A DNA stretch of 64,000 nt, from the NCBI GenBank assembly GCA_016937155.1, contig JAFGWM010000038.1:1-64000 (forward strand), in the 5' to 3' direction. This document shows, in pieces, positions 9,958 to 19,345 of the stretch. Made by a program: the position numbers and the translations under genes. Under the pieces are notes generated by a model. It was not told the DNA's origin. It made no database searches and saw only the letters and a program-made list of their open reading frames with translations. How positions within the stretch are numbered: the stretch's first letter is position 1; every line of letters starts with the position of its first letter. The stretch comes from Deltaproteobacteria bacterium (GTDB taxonomy: Bacteria > Myxococcota_A > Polyangia > HGW-17).

Positions 9958-10560
9958 ATGATACTCGCTCCTCTGGACCAACTGGTGGATGCTCTTAGTG
10001 CACTTCCCGGTATCGGGAAAAAAACCGCCAGACGTCTTGCATTCTTTCTTGTGGACTCAGATACTGAGATTTCCGGTAAAATAGTTGATGCAATTAATCA
10101 ATGTAATAATCTTTTAGGGAAATGCCCTCAGTGCGGATTGTACAGTATCAAAAATCAGAATTGTTCTATCTGCTCCAGTGAAAACCGTAACCGAAATATC
10201 ATATGTGTTGTAAGCCGACCCCAGGATGTTATTGCTATCGAGTCCAGTCATGGATTTAACGGAGTATATCACATTCTTGGAGGAAATATTGCACCTCTTG
10301 ATGGTATCGGCCCTGAAGATCTGACAATTGACAGACTTTTAGATCGTATATCCTCTGATAATGTAAATGAACTCATTTTTGCCCTTGATAATACTGTTGA
10401 CGGAGAAACCACCTCCCACTATCTTGCAGCAGTAGTCCCACAAAACGTTACCATATCGAGAATTGCTGCAGGTATTCCTTTTGGAGGTGAACTGGAATAC
10501 ACTGACGGCGTCACGATATCAAGAGCTCTCGAATTCAGAACCCAGTACAAACGACTTTAA
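9958..10560 (+). CDS. recR: Recombination protein RecR
   Basis: LPGIGKKTARRLAFFL HhH, C4 zinc finger CPQCGLYSIKNQNCSIC, Toprim region and Walker-like C-terminus. Confidence 0.97.
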   Translation: MILAPLDQLVDALSALPGIGKKTARRLAFFLVDSDTEISGKIVDAINQCNNLLGKCPQCGLYSIKNQNCSICSSENRNRNIICVVSRPQDVIAIESSHGFNGVYHILGGNIAPLDGIGPEDLTIDRLLDRISSDNVNELIFALDNTVDGETTSHYLAAVVPQNVTISRIAAGIPFGGELEYTDGVTISRALEFRTQYKRL

Positions 10561-10707
10561 TCTATAAAACTGATTTTCTCACTGTAATAAATCGACACAA
10601 TTCCAAGTACAGATAATGGATATAGACTTTAATAGATACAGATTTACTTGAATTTTGTTGGAAAATATCTAAGAAGAGAGAGAAAACAGACTACAACAGT
10701 GGGATTA

Positions 10708-11265
10708 TCAACCACCTCTGGTTTTAACAATCGCAAAACTGAATCTTACATAGCGTGCTTTTACACAAGTTTTGAGAACCTGATCAACCAGTTTCCATGG
10801 TATTTTCTGGTCAGCAGCTATGAATGCCTCTCCCTGGAATTTACCGGCAGACTTATCCTGTTTTGCTTCAATTTCCTTATTACGGAGTTCATCAAGGCGC
10901 TCTTTAAGATTTTTGATAGTAAATCCGTCAGGAGCATCCTGTGAAGATATTGTGTTATTGGTAATGGTAACTACTTTTTTACCCTTAACAACAATACTCG
11001 TACGTGAAATCTGAATATCCACGCATTCTGACATGGAGGACATTGAATCTGACTTCGGAACCATCAATTCGTTTTTCTTCTGGGGAACCTGCATTGGATC
11101 TGATCCATAGCTCTTCAGAAGGAAGATGAGTATAATGGTCAACGCGTCCATCAGAGATGTAATATTGAATGCTGATTCTTCAGCTTCCTTACCACGCCTC
11201 TCAGCCTTTTTTTCAGCCAGCATTTTGGCAATTTTGGCTTCTTCTGGGGACATATCCTGGGACAT
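10708..11265 (-). CDS. ExbD/TolR-family biopolymer transport protein (TolR-1)
   Basis: FNITSLMDALTIILIFLLKSYG: single TM with the conserved TM Asp. Confidence 0.85.
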   Translation of the reverse strand: MSQDMSPEEAKIAKMLAEKKAERRGKEAEESAFNITSLMDALTIILIFLLKSYGSDPMQVPQKKNELMVPKSDSMSSMSECVDIQISRTSIVVKGKKVVTITNNTISSQDAPDGFTIKNLKERLDELRNKEIEAKQDKSAGKFQGEAFIAADQKIPWKLVDQVLKTCVKARYVRFSFAIVKTRGG

Positions 11266-11326
11266 GCTACTATCTCCTTAAAAAGTCTGAATACTCAAAT
11301 GAGTATCTACTAAATATTAAAACGTT

Positions 11327-11950
11327 CTACCGACCGAGTGAGGCCAGCGGGAACATACAGGCTCCGGAAAGTTCCCAGTCTTTTTTACCCTGCGGCTTTT
11401 TGAAAACGCAGGCAAGGGAACCACTAAGTCCATCAATTTCGCCCTTTGCTTCTGGAGGAAGTTCACGGGTTGCATCCAGTGTTTCAATAACAGTTTCATA
11501 AGGAATCTGATCCTGTGGTCTCACAGTAACCTTACGCCAATCGGTAAACATCTGGGCTTCCGGATTCTTGTTCTGCTTGTAGAACGGTTTGTAATACTTT
11601 GTGTAGATAAATTTTCTTAAAGCAGCAGAGGGATAAAGTTTTTTCCCTGCACTGTGAGTAACACTCAGGCAGGGCTGTCCGTTGTTCTTACGTTCTGGAC
11701 AGGCACTACCCTTTTTGGTGGAAATATAATACCCTTCCTGAGTGATATCAACAACAAGACCCAGGGCCTTACTTTCCTTGTTATCCTTATTCTTTTTAGC
11801 TCTTCCTTTTCTCGGAGTATCCACGAGAATAATACCGATCTGAATGAACTGCGCACTCAGAAGAAGGAAAGGAATAAGAAGACACAGAAGGTTCATAATA
11901 GGCATCAAGTTGATGTCTTCCATTTTATCGTCAACAGTTTTCCTGGCCAT
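11327..11950 (-). CDS. ExbD/TolR-family protein (TolR-2), Asn replacing the conserved TM Asp
   Basis: DINLMPIMNLLCLLIPFLLLSAQFIQIGIIL aligns by eye with the N-x-x-P-[LM]-[VI]-D-x-x-x-x-L-L TolR motif; located between tolQ and TolR-1. Confidence 0.8.
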   Translation of the reverse strand: MARKTVDDKMEDINLMPIMNLLCLLIPFLLLSAQFIQIGIILVDTPRKGRAKKNKDNKESKALGLVVDITQEGYYISTKKGSACPERKNNGQPCLSVTHSAGKKLYPSAALRKFIYTKYYKPFYKQNKNPEAQMFTDWRKVTVRPQDQIPYETVIETLDATRELPPEAKGEIDGLSGSLACVFKKPQGKKDWELSGACMFPLASLGR

Positions 11951-11999
11951 GGTTCAGTCCTTTTAAAAGGGTTTATAACCTGCTACTTCCAATGAATGA

Positions 12000-12635
12000 T
12001 TATCTGGCTCTGCTTAATCTTCTGGCAAGAAGATTGTCAAGCTTTGTAGAGAACAGCTCAACATCATCCATGATTTTCTTAGTGAAACTCATGAGAAGAA
12101 GGTGTGCAGTCAGACAGGGAACCGCAACAATAAGACCGAATGCAGTGGTATTCATAGCAACTGCAATACCGTGCGAAAGAACGGCTGATCTGTTTTCAGG
12201 AGTTGCTGTACCGAGAGCATCAAATGCCTGAATCATACCAAGGATTGTTCCAAGAAGACCACACAGTGTAGCGATGTTGGCAACACCCTGCAGAGCTGGG
12301 GTTCTTTTGGTAACTTCAGGTGTTACTTCCAGTTTAGCCTCTTCAATGGCTGCGCTGACAGCAAGAGGACCTTCAGCATATTTGGTCAGTCCGGCTTTAA
12401 TAACGCGGGGAAGTGCTGCAGTAGGAGCAGCGTTACAGAGTTTGATGGCCTGATCAATGTTATTTGCTCCAACGAGCTGCATAACCTGAGCCATAAAAGC
12501 TTCTGCGTTAATGTTGTACCTGAAAAGAAGAAAAATTGACCTCTCGATGATAATGGCTATTCCGAATGCTGATGCAAACAAAATAACGTACATAAATTCG
12601 CCACCATCGACAAATGCCTTTGCAAGACCGCTCAT
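12000..12635 (-). CDS. MotA/TolQ/ExbB proton channel family protein
   Basis: NIATLCGLLGTILGMIQAFDAL and AVAMNTTAFGLIVAVPCLTAH conserved TM segments. Confidence 0.92.
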   Translation of the reverse strand: MSGLAKAFVDGGEFMYVILFASAFGIAIIIERSIFLLFRYNINAEAFMAQVMQLVGANNIDQAIKLCNAAPTAALPRVIKAGLTKYAEGPLAVSAAIEEAKLEVTPEVTKRTPALQGVANIATLCGLLGTILGMIQAFDALGTATPENRSAVLSHGIAVAMNTTAFGLIVAVPCLTAHLLLMSFTKKIMDDVELFSTKLDNLLARRLSRAR

Positions 12636-12701
12636 AATGCTCTTTCCTCCGTTGGGCTTAAAAGCCGGTTAAAAAAATACTCATACCAAAATCGTTATGC
12701 G

Positions 12702-12730
12702 AAGATATAACAAAATTATCTTAAACTCAA
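12702..12730 (-). promoter_or_regulatory. Candidate internal promoter for tolQ-tolR-tolR
   Basis: Minus strand TTGAGT (12730-12725), 17 nt, TATCTT (12707-12702), in the 194-bp gap upstream of tolQ. Confidence 0.4.
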
Positions 12731-12829
12731 GAATATCCTGTATGCAAAATCATTTTTTGTAATACTGGATAATTGCAAAGGAATATAACCTATTTCAAAC
12801 TAGGTTAAAACAAAAAAAAAAGATAATTT

Positions 12830-13075
12830 CTAAAAAGGCCCTAAAAATAAAGACTCATGAATTTTATTAAGAAATTCCTTAAAGAATCGAGGATCCTTTT
12901 CATCCCATTTCCAGAAACCACCATATTCCCAGGCTCTGTATATTTCAAACTTTGGTTTTGGGATCTGAACCTCAATTACATTAGGACCCTGACTTGCAGC
13001 CTTTTTATCCTGACCAGATGCAGGAAAGGCCGTGAATAAAACAGCCAGGGTGGATACTACAAGGATTTTTTTCAT
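12830..13075 (-). CDS. Small (81 aa) exported protein of the TolQR/TPR operon
   Basis: Signal peptide MKKILVVSTLAVLFTAFPASG; ATGA-type overlap with the upstream TPR lipoprotein gene. Confidence 0.65.
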   Translation of the reverse strand: MKKILVVSTLAVLFTAFPASGQDKKAASQGPNVIEVQIPKPKFEIYRAWEYGGFWKWDEKDPRFFKEFLNKIHESLFLGPF

Positions 13076-14220
13076 TTTCCACCTCTGCTTTTTGCCAATT
13101 CCATTCTTTCCTTCGCCTGTTTTATCCATTTGTTAAGTCTGGATACAAGCTCCTTATCATATCTTCTCTTTTTTCGTTCTTCATTTCTGTAAATAACTGC
13201 ATGCTTTATTGCATATTCCGCTCTTTCAACTGTGGTAAGATTACCAACCCTGGCAATATCGTCCCACATACTATATATCAGAGCAAGATTATAGTGGCAG
13301 GTCATACATCTCACACTCAGAGCACCCAGAACATGTCTGAACTGTTTTTCAGCTTCCATATATTTTAAAGAATAAAAATACGCCACGCCCAGATTTACAC
13401 TGAATTTCCAGTTTTTCCTCCATTCATTACCACCATACTTAAGTACATTTTCATAACTGAGTAAGGCCTGTTTGTATTCACCTTTTTCAAGGAGGAGGTT
13501 TCCGTACTGAAAAAGAGCCTCTGAATTATCCTTCAAACTGGAGTGACCAAATTCTTTTTCAGCTTTTCCTTTTTCAAAAATACCTGCAAGGGTCAAACCC
13601 TTGCTTTCATAGTTTCTGGCCTGATGCAGATAATATTTACCCATGTACAGGTGCCAGATGGGTTTAACTTTAGTGGGAGGCTTTGATTTGCTTCTAAGAA
13701 CTTCAATGCGGTTAAGCACATTTCTCATTTTTTCAAAATTTCCGCGTGCAAGCTCCATTTCCACAATCAACAGCATCGCTTCATAATTCTGGTAATCAAG
13801 CTTTAGAACCGCCTTAATATTATCCAGAGCCTCGACAAAGCTTTTTTCGTTGCCCTTTTTAACAAAGGCTTTTGCCATAAATATTTTTTCTTTGATTTCC
13901 TGAGCAGTTTTTTCTTTCTTTGAGAGAATTTTGCCTGAAGGTTTCTTTTTACCGGAATCAGATTTGACATCTGATTGTTTTTTATCAGTATCCTTTGAAT
14001 CCTTACTGGTTTTATCCTGAACCAGATTGTTCTTATCTTCGTTTCCGGAATTACTTTCCTTCAAAACTTTTTTATTATCAGAATCCGTCTTTTTATTTGA
14101 AGTGTCAGTGGATTTGCCATCCTTTTTTTCGCTGACAGGAACCGTCTTGCCCTTCTTTTTCTTTGAACATCCGGGACTTACCACAAAACCTATAATTAAT
14201 AAAATTAGTATCTTTTTCAT
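13072..14220 (-). CDS. TPR lipoprotein with Lys/Asp/Ser-rich linker (GltE/AglT-like by layout)
   Basis: Lipobox VVSPGC, low-complexity linker, TPR-like helices (EALFQYGNLLLEKGEYKQALLSYENVLKYGG). Confidence 0.75.
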   Translation of the reverse strand: MKKILILLIIGFVVSPGCSKKKKGKTVPVSEKKDGKSTDTSNKKTDSDNKKVLKESNSGNEDKNNLVQDKTSKDSKDTDKKQSDVKSDSGKKKPSGKILSKKEKTAQEIKEKIFMAKAFVKKGNEKSFVEALDNIKAVLKLDYQNYEAMLLIVEMELARGNFEKMRNVLNRIEVLRSKSKPPTKVKPIWHLYMGKYYLHQARNYESKGLTLAGIFEKGKAEKEFGHSSLKDNSEALFQYGNLLLEKGEYKQALLSYENVLKYGGNEWRKNWKFSVNLGVAYFYSLKYMEAEKQFRHVLGALSVRCMTCHYNLALIYSMWDDIARVGNLTTVERAEYAIKHAVIYRNEERKKRRYDKELVSRLNKWIKQAKERMELAKSRGGK

Positions 14221-14230
14221 TTTTAACTTC

Positions 14231-17200
14231 TTAATGGCTCATCTTAACCATTTTAGGTTTAAACACCCGCTGGTATTTTTTTGAACCTTCAAACTGCCGA
14301 TAATCCTCAAAAGCCTCTTCGATAAGATTACTACTGATTTTTTCAGAAGTCACAATGGAATGAAATTCCTTGAAAGTTTTATTATATTCGTCAATCAACC
14401 GGTCCTGAGGAACCATCTCAACAGACTCAGTTGTTTTACCTTTTGGTATACTGTAACTGCGTTTATAAAACATCTTGCGTTTGTAATCGAGATAACACTG
14501 ATCAGCAATTTTAGCGGGTTTCCCTGCACAGTTGCTTTCCTTAAGTTTAGCGGCTCTATCCTCTTCCAGTTCTGCCTGACTCAGTTTTTTCAAAAAAGGT
14601 GCTTTGGCAAATATATCAATACCCTGAATTATCATCTTAAGTTTCAGAGCCATAAGATTAGCCTTTATCAGAGCCACCTGACTTCTGATATAACCTTTTT
14701 GTTCAGTATACCAACTGTAACCTTTTGCCAGACCATCAAGACTTCCACCTCGAACAAGTGTCAGTACAACAGCGTCAGCACCTGCAAGCATTGTTGATAA
14801 AGTAGCCATCTGTCCCAATACCTGAATAATTGGAACACAGTCATTGACCTGAAGATCTTTTTTAGTCTTATAAAGTTTATCGATATCCTTAATAGTTTTC
14901 TTTAGGGTAGCGATAATTGGAAGATTCTGATCCTTATAAATTTTTTCAATATTTTTAATTCCATTTTTTGATTTAGGAACAAAATCCTTGAAGAATTTCT
15001 TCACCATTTCAGGAACAGATTTGCTCCAGTCTTTTCCAAGATTCTCCATATCCTTAACCAGCTTTTTAATATCCTTACGATCAGCTAAAAACTGTTGAAT
15101 TGCTGGTTGAAATCCAACTTTTTGAGCCAGCGGCCAGAACTTCGGGTATTTCTTTGTAAATTTCTGATATACCTTATAGTGCTTTAGAAGATCCTTTTGG
15201 CTCAATTTTGCTCTTGCTGCAGGGGCGAGATTCTGTAGAGCAACTGCAAACTCCTGTATTTCTTTAACATATGCATTCTGTGTATCTGCAAGTTTCTTTT
15301 TCAGATCCTCCAGTTTTTTGTTAAGTTTTTCCCCTTTACCGGAAAGTTTTGTCTGAAGTATTTTAAACTGCAGTTGTGAATCCTCAAATGCATCAATTTC
15401 AGGAGTTGATGTCCCCTTAAAGGGATTGTCAACTTTCTTATATTCTTCTGTAACATACTGAATAAGTGCTTCACCATAGTTTACAACCGCATAACCGGGA
15501 TTGAGGGAAGGTGTAGCTCTAACCCCCTTATCATAAAGCTTTTTATATTTTTTAAGAAGTTCAGTGAATTTTTCTCTGGCTTTTTCTCTGTTAGTTGCAC
15601 TCCCTGATTTTGTCATCAGATACTTGTAAATACTTGCTCTCTGATAGGTGAGGAAAAGCCTTTTTTTCCACATAGCCTCATACTGTTTGGATGTTGTAAT
15701 TTTCAGGGAGTCGCCAGTTCCAGATTCTTTAAAAATTCGGGAAAGCTTCACATAGTAATCAAGTGCCGTTTCGAGATCAGTCAGTTTCTGCAAAACATTT
15801 GATAAATCTTTTTCACTTCCATCCTTACCCAGTGCTTTATTAAGGTAGACCTGATAAAGCATTTCTTTATAGTAAATAAATTTATCAGTTACAGTTGCAC
15901 TGGTACATTTGCCTCCAGGACAGTTCCAGTAAACGATGTAGTATTTATCCAGTTTATCCTGCTTCAAACCCATCTGTGCCGCTAAATCCTTAAAGGGGTT
16001 AGCGTCTCCAACCGAAAACTTTTTAGCATACATTCTTTTGACTCTGGAATATTCTTCCATGAGTTTTTCCATGAGACTTACGGTTTCGCGGAAAAATTTA
16101 TCACCATTTGATCTGTAAATATCAAGTTTCTTCTCTTCGGATATAAGTCTGAAATTACTTTCCTGTGCTGTTTTAACCCGTTTTCCATCCCTTAGCCGCC
16201 ACACACCCTTTCTGGCGAGTTCATCCCACATTTTTAATGCACGATCCTCATTGAAACTTTTGGTGTATGCATCAGCCAACTGGTAGAAAACAATCTCCTT
16301 GTAACCTTCTCTGTCTGCCACCTCGAATATTTTTTCCTGTTTTCTGATACTTTCCAGAATTTCAATAGCACCAATAAAATCACCAAGTTCTTTTTTACAT
16401 GTGTATATGTTCCAGTAGATACCAAAAAGATTGCTGTAATACTCTTTCTCTTCTTTCTTTGGTGGTTTTCTGGATTCCACTTTCTTTTTGAGAGTCAGAT
16501 AGTATGTGAGAGCAGATTTCCATTTGTCGGGATCATTTTTCCCTTTATCCTTGGAACTATTGGCTTCCGCGAATACTTTCTCAGTGGTTTTAACAAGCTC
16601 GCTGAGTTCAAGTTTCGCTATCATGCTCATCAACTCACGATGCTTTTCGCCACCGCCACATTTTTTCTTCTCCAGACCACTTATTACTGAATCCCTTTCC
16701 TTTTTGAATTTTTCATCTGTCAGGGCATCTGTCTTTTGATGTCTGTATGTGAGAAACAGATCATAGCTTGCGTAGTATGCAGTTTCATGAGAGCAGTATT
16801 TTTCCAGAATCTGATCATAAGTTTTTCTGGCCAGATCAACATCCTGATAATGCAGAAAAATACGGGCAATTTTATATAAAAACAGCGGAGAGTTTGAATC
16901 TTCCGGGTAAAGTTTCATGTAAATCTGAGCATCTTTTATATAATTTTGATAAGACTCAGGTATTTCTTTTTTAACATAAGTTATTTTACCCTTTGCATCA
17001 TCTTTTTTAGGGTCAAAAGGATATGGAGGATCTTTATATGCCAGTTTATCCATATAAATATTATTCAGAATAACAGCTGCATTCTTTCTCCAGTCACTCC
17101 CAAGGTGGCTGTCCCTGACTTTTCTGCCCCAGTCAAGACCTGAATAAATCCTTTTTTTACGTTCAGCCTCATTGGGTGCAAGATCAATGATGTAGTATTC

Positions 17201-19345
17201 AGCTGACTTATCCATAAGATCATTATAAAAATTCATAATCTGAACCATGGCGCCATACTGATAGATACTATTGGGATAGTCCTTAATAATTCCCTTAAAA
17301 TACTTTACAGCTTCATTAAAGGCATTGTCAGCCTTACGTCTCAGTATTTCCTTTTCCGCACCGGTAGCTTTTTTAAAACGATCGAACAGATCCTTTGCCT
17401 TTGATGCAAGTGTTATACCTGTATACATCAAGGCAAAACTCTTGATGTAGGTAATATTCATCCTCAATTCATCTATGGTAACGGTGGGAATTTTTACTTT
17501 TTTGGCAGCATTGAAAGTCAGAAACTTCTGATGACTGGTAAGAAATCTATCGGTTTCATCTGTATTAAATACGGTGTTCAACGCAAACTGATATAGATCC
17601 TTGCGTTTTTTCTCCCATTCGGAAATTTTCTTCCTTACCTCATTTTTATCCCTTTCGGTTTTCAATTCCAGAAGGAGATTTTTATTCTTGGCCACCATAA
17701 TATCAATGAGTTCTTTCATCTTCCAGAACACTGCGGGTTTATCTGGGTTATATTTCCAGTTTCCCTCGGTATCCATCTTACGGAAAATGTAGTCATACAG
17801 GTTCCATGCAAAAAGATAGTCCTCCTCACTGCGCTGATAAGCCTTGCCTTCTTCAATACCCTTAAAGAAATCAGCTATTCCATACCATATTCTCTTCACA
17901 TGTGGTTCGTTCTCCCTTCCCTTGTAAAAAGTCACCAGCTTTTTAACCGGACATTTATTTTTACACTGAACTGGAAAGGGGTCTACCCAACTGTATTTTT
18001 TCTGATCATCTATGTTATCGACTTTTTCATCCTGAAAAAGAAAGCCAATATATTTAATGGCTTCCTTATGGGGTGAATTCAGATCCTTATTTTGCCCCAT
18101 AACAATAACCTGATCAAAAAGTTTCATTGCCAGAGCAGGATTAAGTTCATTCTGATAAAGCATAAGTCCTGCAAAATAAACTATATATCCTCTGGTACTC
18201 AGGTTTTTGTATTCAGGTCCAAGGGCTCTCTTGTATGCACTCAATGCTGACCATTTTGTAATCGCATAATTGAACAGGTGAATATTCATTGACTGTTCAT
18301 CAGTCATGGTTGCATCCACTTTTTCAAATTTTATTCTTTTTGTGGAAAGATATTTACCCAGAGTAGCCCAGGCTGTACCAATAAATTCAAGGCCACCCTT
18401 TACCGGTTTACATTTCTGAAACAGGTCAAATGGAATTTTTCCTGGAAACTCTTTGATAGCCCATCCCTTATAAGCAGTAAGAGAATCAGAAGCAAGAATC
18501 AACTTTCCTCTTGATACAAGTGTTTCATTAAAATCATCCTTAAACGGGTTGTATCCCCAGTTTGAACACACTGCAGCAAGAGAAACCTTTGCTGGAAGTT
18601 CCTGATTTGGATCCTGCGTTGAAAAAGGAGGGTTTTCATAAATCCTCGCAAGAAGGTGAAAAGCACTGCCCAGAGCCCGGAATTTCGGGTAGCCGCTTAT
18701 CAGTTTCCTCAAATTCTGTTCAGATTTCTTTCGGTAAAAGTCAACACCTAAAGTGGAATCAGCTACTCTGACAACACCATTTGAGAGCTTATGGGCAGCC
18801 TCAAGGGTATCCCTGTAATCCTCATCAAACTCAAGAATTTTTCCTGTTTTCTCATCTTCCTTTTCAGATCTGAGAAAAAGTTCCTCAGCTATTTCATGAT
18901 AAATTACAGCAGTTCTCCATAAAAGTTCGGGAGTCCACATGGGATCCTTGAGTTTTTCAAATTCACTGAGGCGGGTCTCCAACATTTTGAGGAGCTTCGC
19001 CCTCTCGATCATATCCTGAACCTTTGCGGATTTTGTATCCTTTGACAGCTTTGATCTCAGAGCAACTTCCTCATTTCTCCTGGTTCTTTTGATCATGTAC
19101 GTAGTAAAATCGCTGTTAAATCTGATAGCCTTCCGAAATGTTTTGTAGTCTTTTCTAAGATCATTTATTTCTTTAACTATATCAGTGGTTTCAAATTTTG
19201 GTTCATTTGAAACATTTTTCTTATCATCGGGTATCTTTTTTATAATTTTTTCACGGGTTTTTCCTGAAGTTCTCTTTCCCTGAGAATACACATTTCCCGA
19301 TTGCATAGTAAAAACCAGGGCTGCAAATAAAAAAACTACTCTCAT
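14231..19345 (-). CDS. Giant (1704 aa) exported TPR-repeat protein
   Basis: Signal peptide; TPR-like segments such as NAFNEAVKYFKGIIKDYPNSIYQYGAMVQIMNFY and PLFLYKIARIFLHYQDVDLARKTYDQILEKY; 4-nt overlap with upstream gene. Confidence 0.75.
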   Translation of the reverse strand: MRVVFLFAALVFTMQSGNVYSQGKRTSGKTREKIIKKIPDDKKNVSNEPKFETTDIVKEINDLRKDYKTFRKAIRFNSDFTTYMIKRTRRNEEVALRSKLSKDTKSAKVQDMIERAKLLKMLETRLSEFEKLKDPMWTPELLWRTAVIYHEIAEELFLRSEKEDEKTGKILEFDEDYRDTLEAAHKLSNGVVRVADSTLGVDFYRKKSEQNLRKLISGYPKFRALGSAFHLLARIYENPPFSTQDPNQELPAKVSLAAVCSNWGYNPFKDDFNETLVSRGKLILASDSLTAYKGWAIKEFPGKIPFDLFQKCKPVKGGLEFIGTAWATLGKYLSTKRIKFEKVDATMTDEQSMNIHLFNYAITKWSALSAYKRALGPEYKNLSTRGYIVYFAGLMLYQNELNPALAMKLFDQVIVMGQNKDLNSPHKEAIKYIGFLFQDEKVDNIDDQKKYSWVDPFPVQCKNKCPVKKLVTFYKGRENEPHVKRIWYGIADFFKGIEEGKAYQRSEEDYLFAWNLYDYIFRKMDTEGNWKYNPDKPAVFWKMKELIDIMVAKNKNLLLELKTERDKNEVRKKISEWEKKRKDLYQFALNTVFNTDETDRFLTSHQKFLTFNAAKKVKIPTVTIDELRMNITYIKSFALMYTGITLASKAKDLFDRFKKATGAEKEILRRKADNAFNEAVKYFKGIIKDYPNSIYQYGAMVQIMNFYNDLMDKSAEYYIIDLAPNEAERKKRIYSGLDWGRKVRDSHLGSDWRKNAAVILNNIYMDKLAYKDPPYPFDPKKDDAKGKITYVKKEIPESYQNYIKDAQIYMKLYPEDSNSPLFLYKIARIFLHYQDVDLARKTYDQILEKYCSHETAYYASYDLFLTYRHQKTDALTDEKFKKERDSVISGLEKKKCGGGEKHRELMSMIAKLELSELVKTTEKVFAEANSSKDKGKNDPDKWKSALTYYLTLKKKVESRKPPKKEEKEYYSNLFGIYWNIYTCKKELGDFIGAIEILESIRKQEKIFEVADREGYKEIVFYQLADAYTKSFNEDRALKMWDELARKGVWRLRDGKRVKTAQESNFRLISEEKKLDIYRSNGDKFFRETVSLMEKLMEEYSRVKRMYAKKFSVGDANPFKDLAAQMGLKQDKLDKYYIVYWNCPGGKCTSATVTDKFIYYKEMLYQVYLNKALGKDGSEKDLSNVLQKLTDLETALDYYVKLSRIFKESGTGDSLKITTSKQYEAMWKKRLFLTYQRASIYKYLMTKSGSATNREKAREKFTELLKKYKKLYDKGVRATPSLNPGYAVVNYGEALIQYVTEEYKKVDNPFKGTSTPEIDAFEDSQLQFKILQTKLSGKGEKLNKKLEDLKKKLADTQNAYVKEIQEFAVALQNLAPAARAKLSQKDLLKHYKVYQKFTKKYPKFWPLAQKVGFQPAIQQFLADRKDIKKLVKDMENLGKDWSKSVPEMVKKFFKDFVPKSKNGIKNIEKIYKDQNLPIIATLKKTIKDIDKLYKTKKDLQVNDCVPIIQVLGQMATLSTMLAGADAVVLTLVRGGSLDGLAKGYSWYTEQKGYIRSQVALIKANLMALKLKMIIQGIDIFAKAPFLKKLSQAELEEDRAAKLKESNCAGKPAKIADQCYLDYKRKMFYKRSYSIPKGKTTESVEMVPQDRLIDEYNKTFKEFHSIVTSEKISSNLIEEAFEDYRQFEGSKKYQRVFKPKMVKMSH

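Noticed and set aside
10648-10944. 98-aa plus-strand ORF between recR and TolR-1
   Set aside because: Mostly antisense to TolR-1, no family signal.
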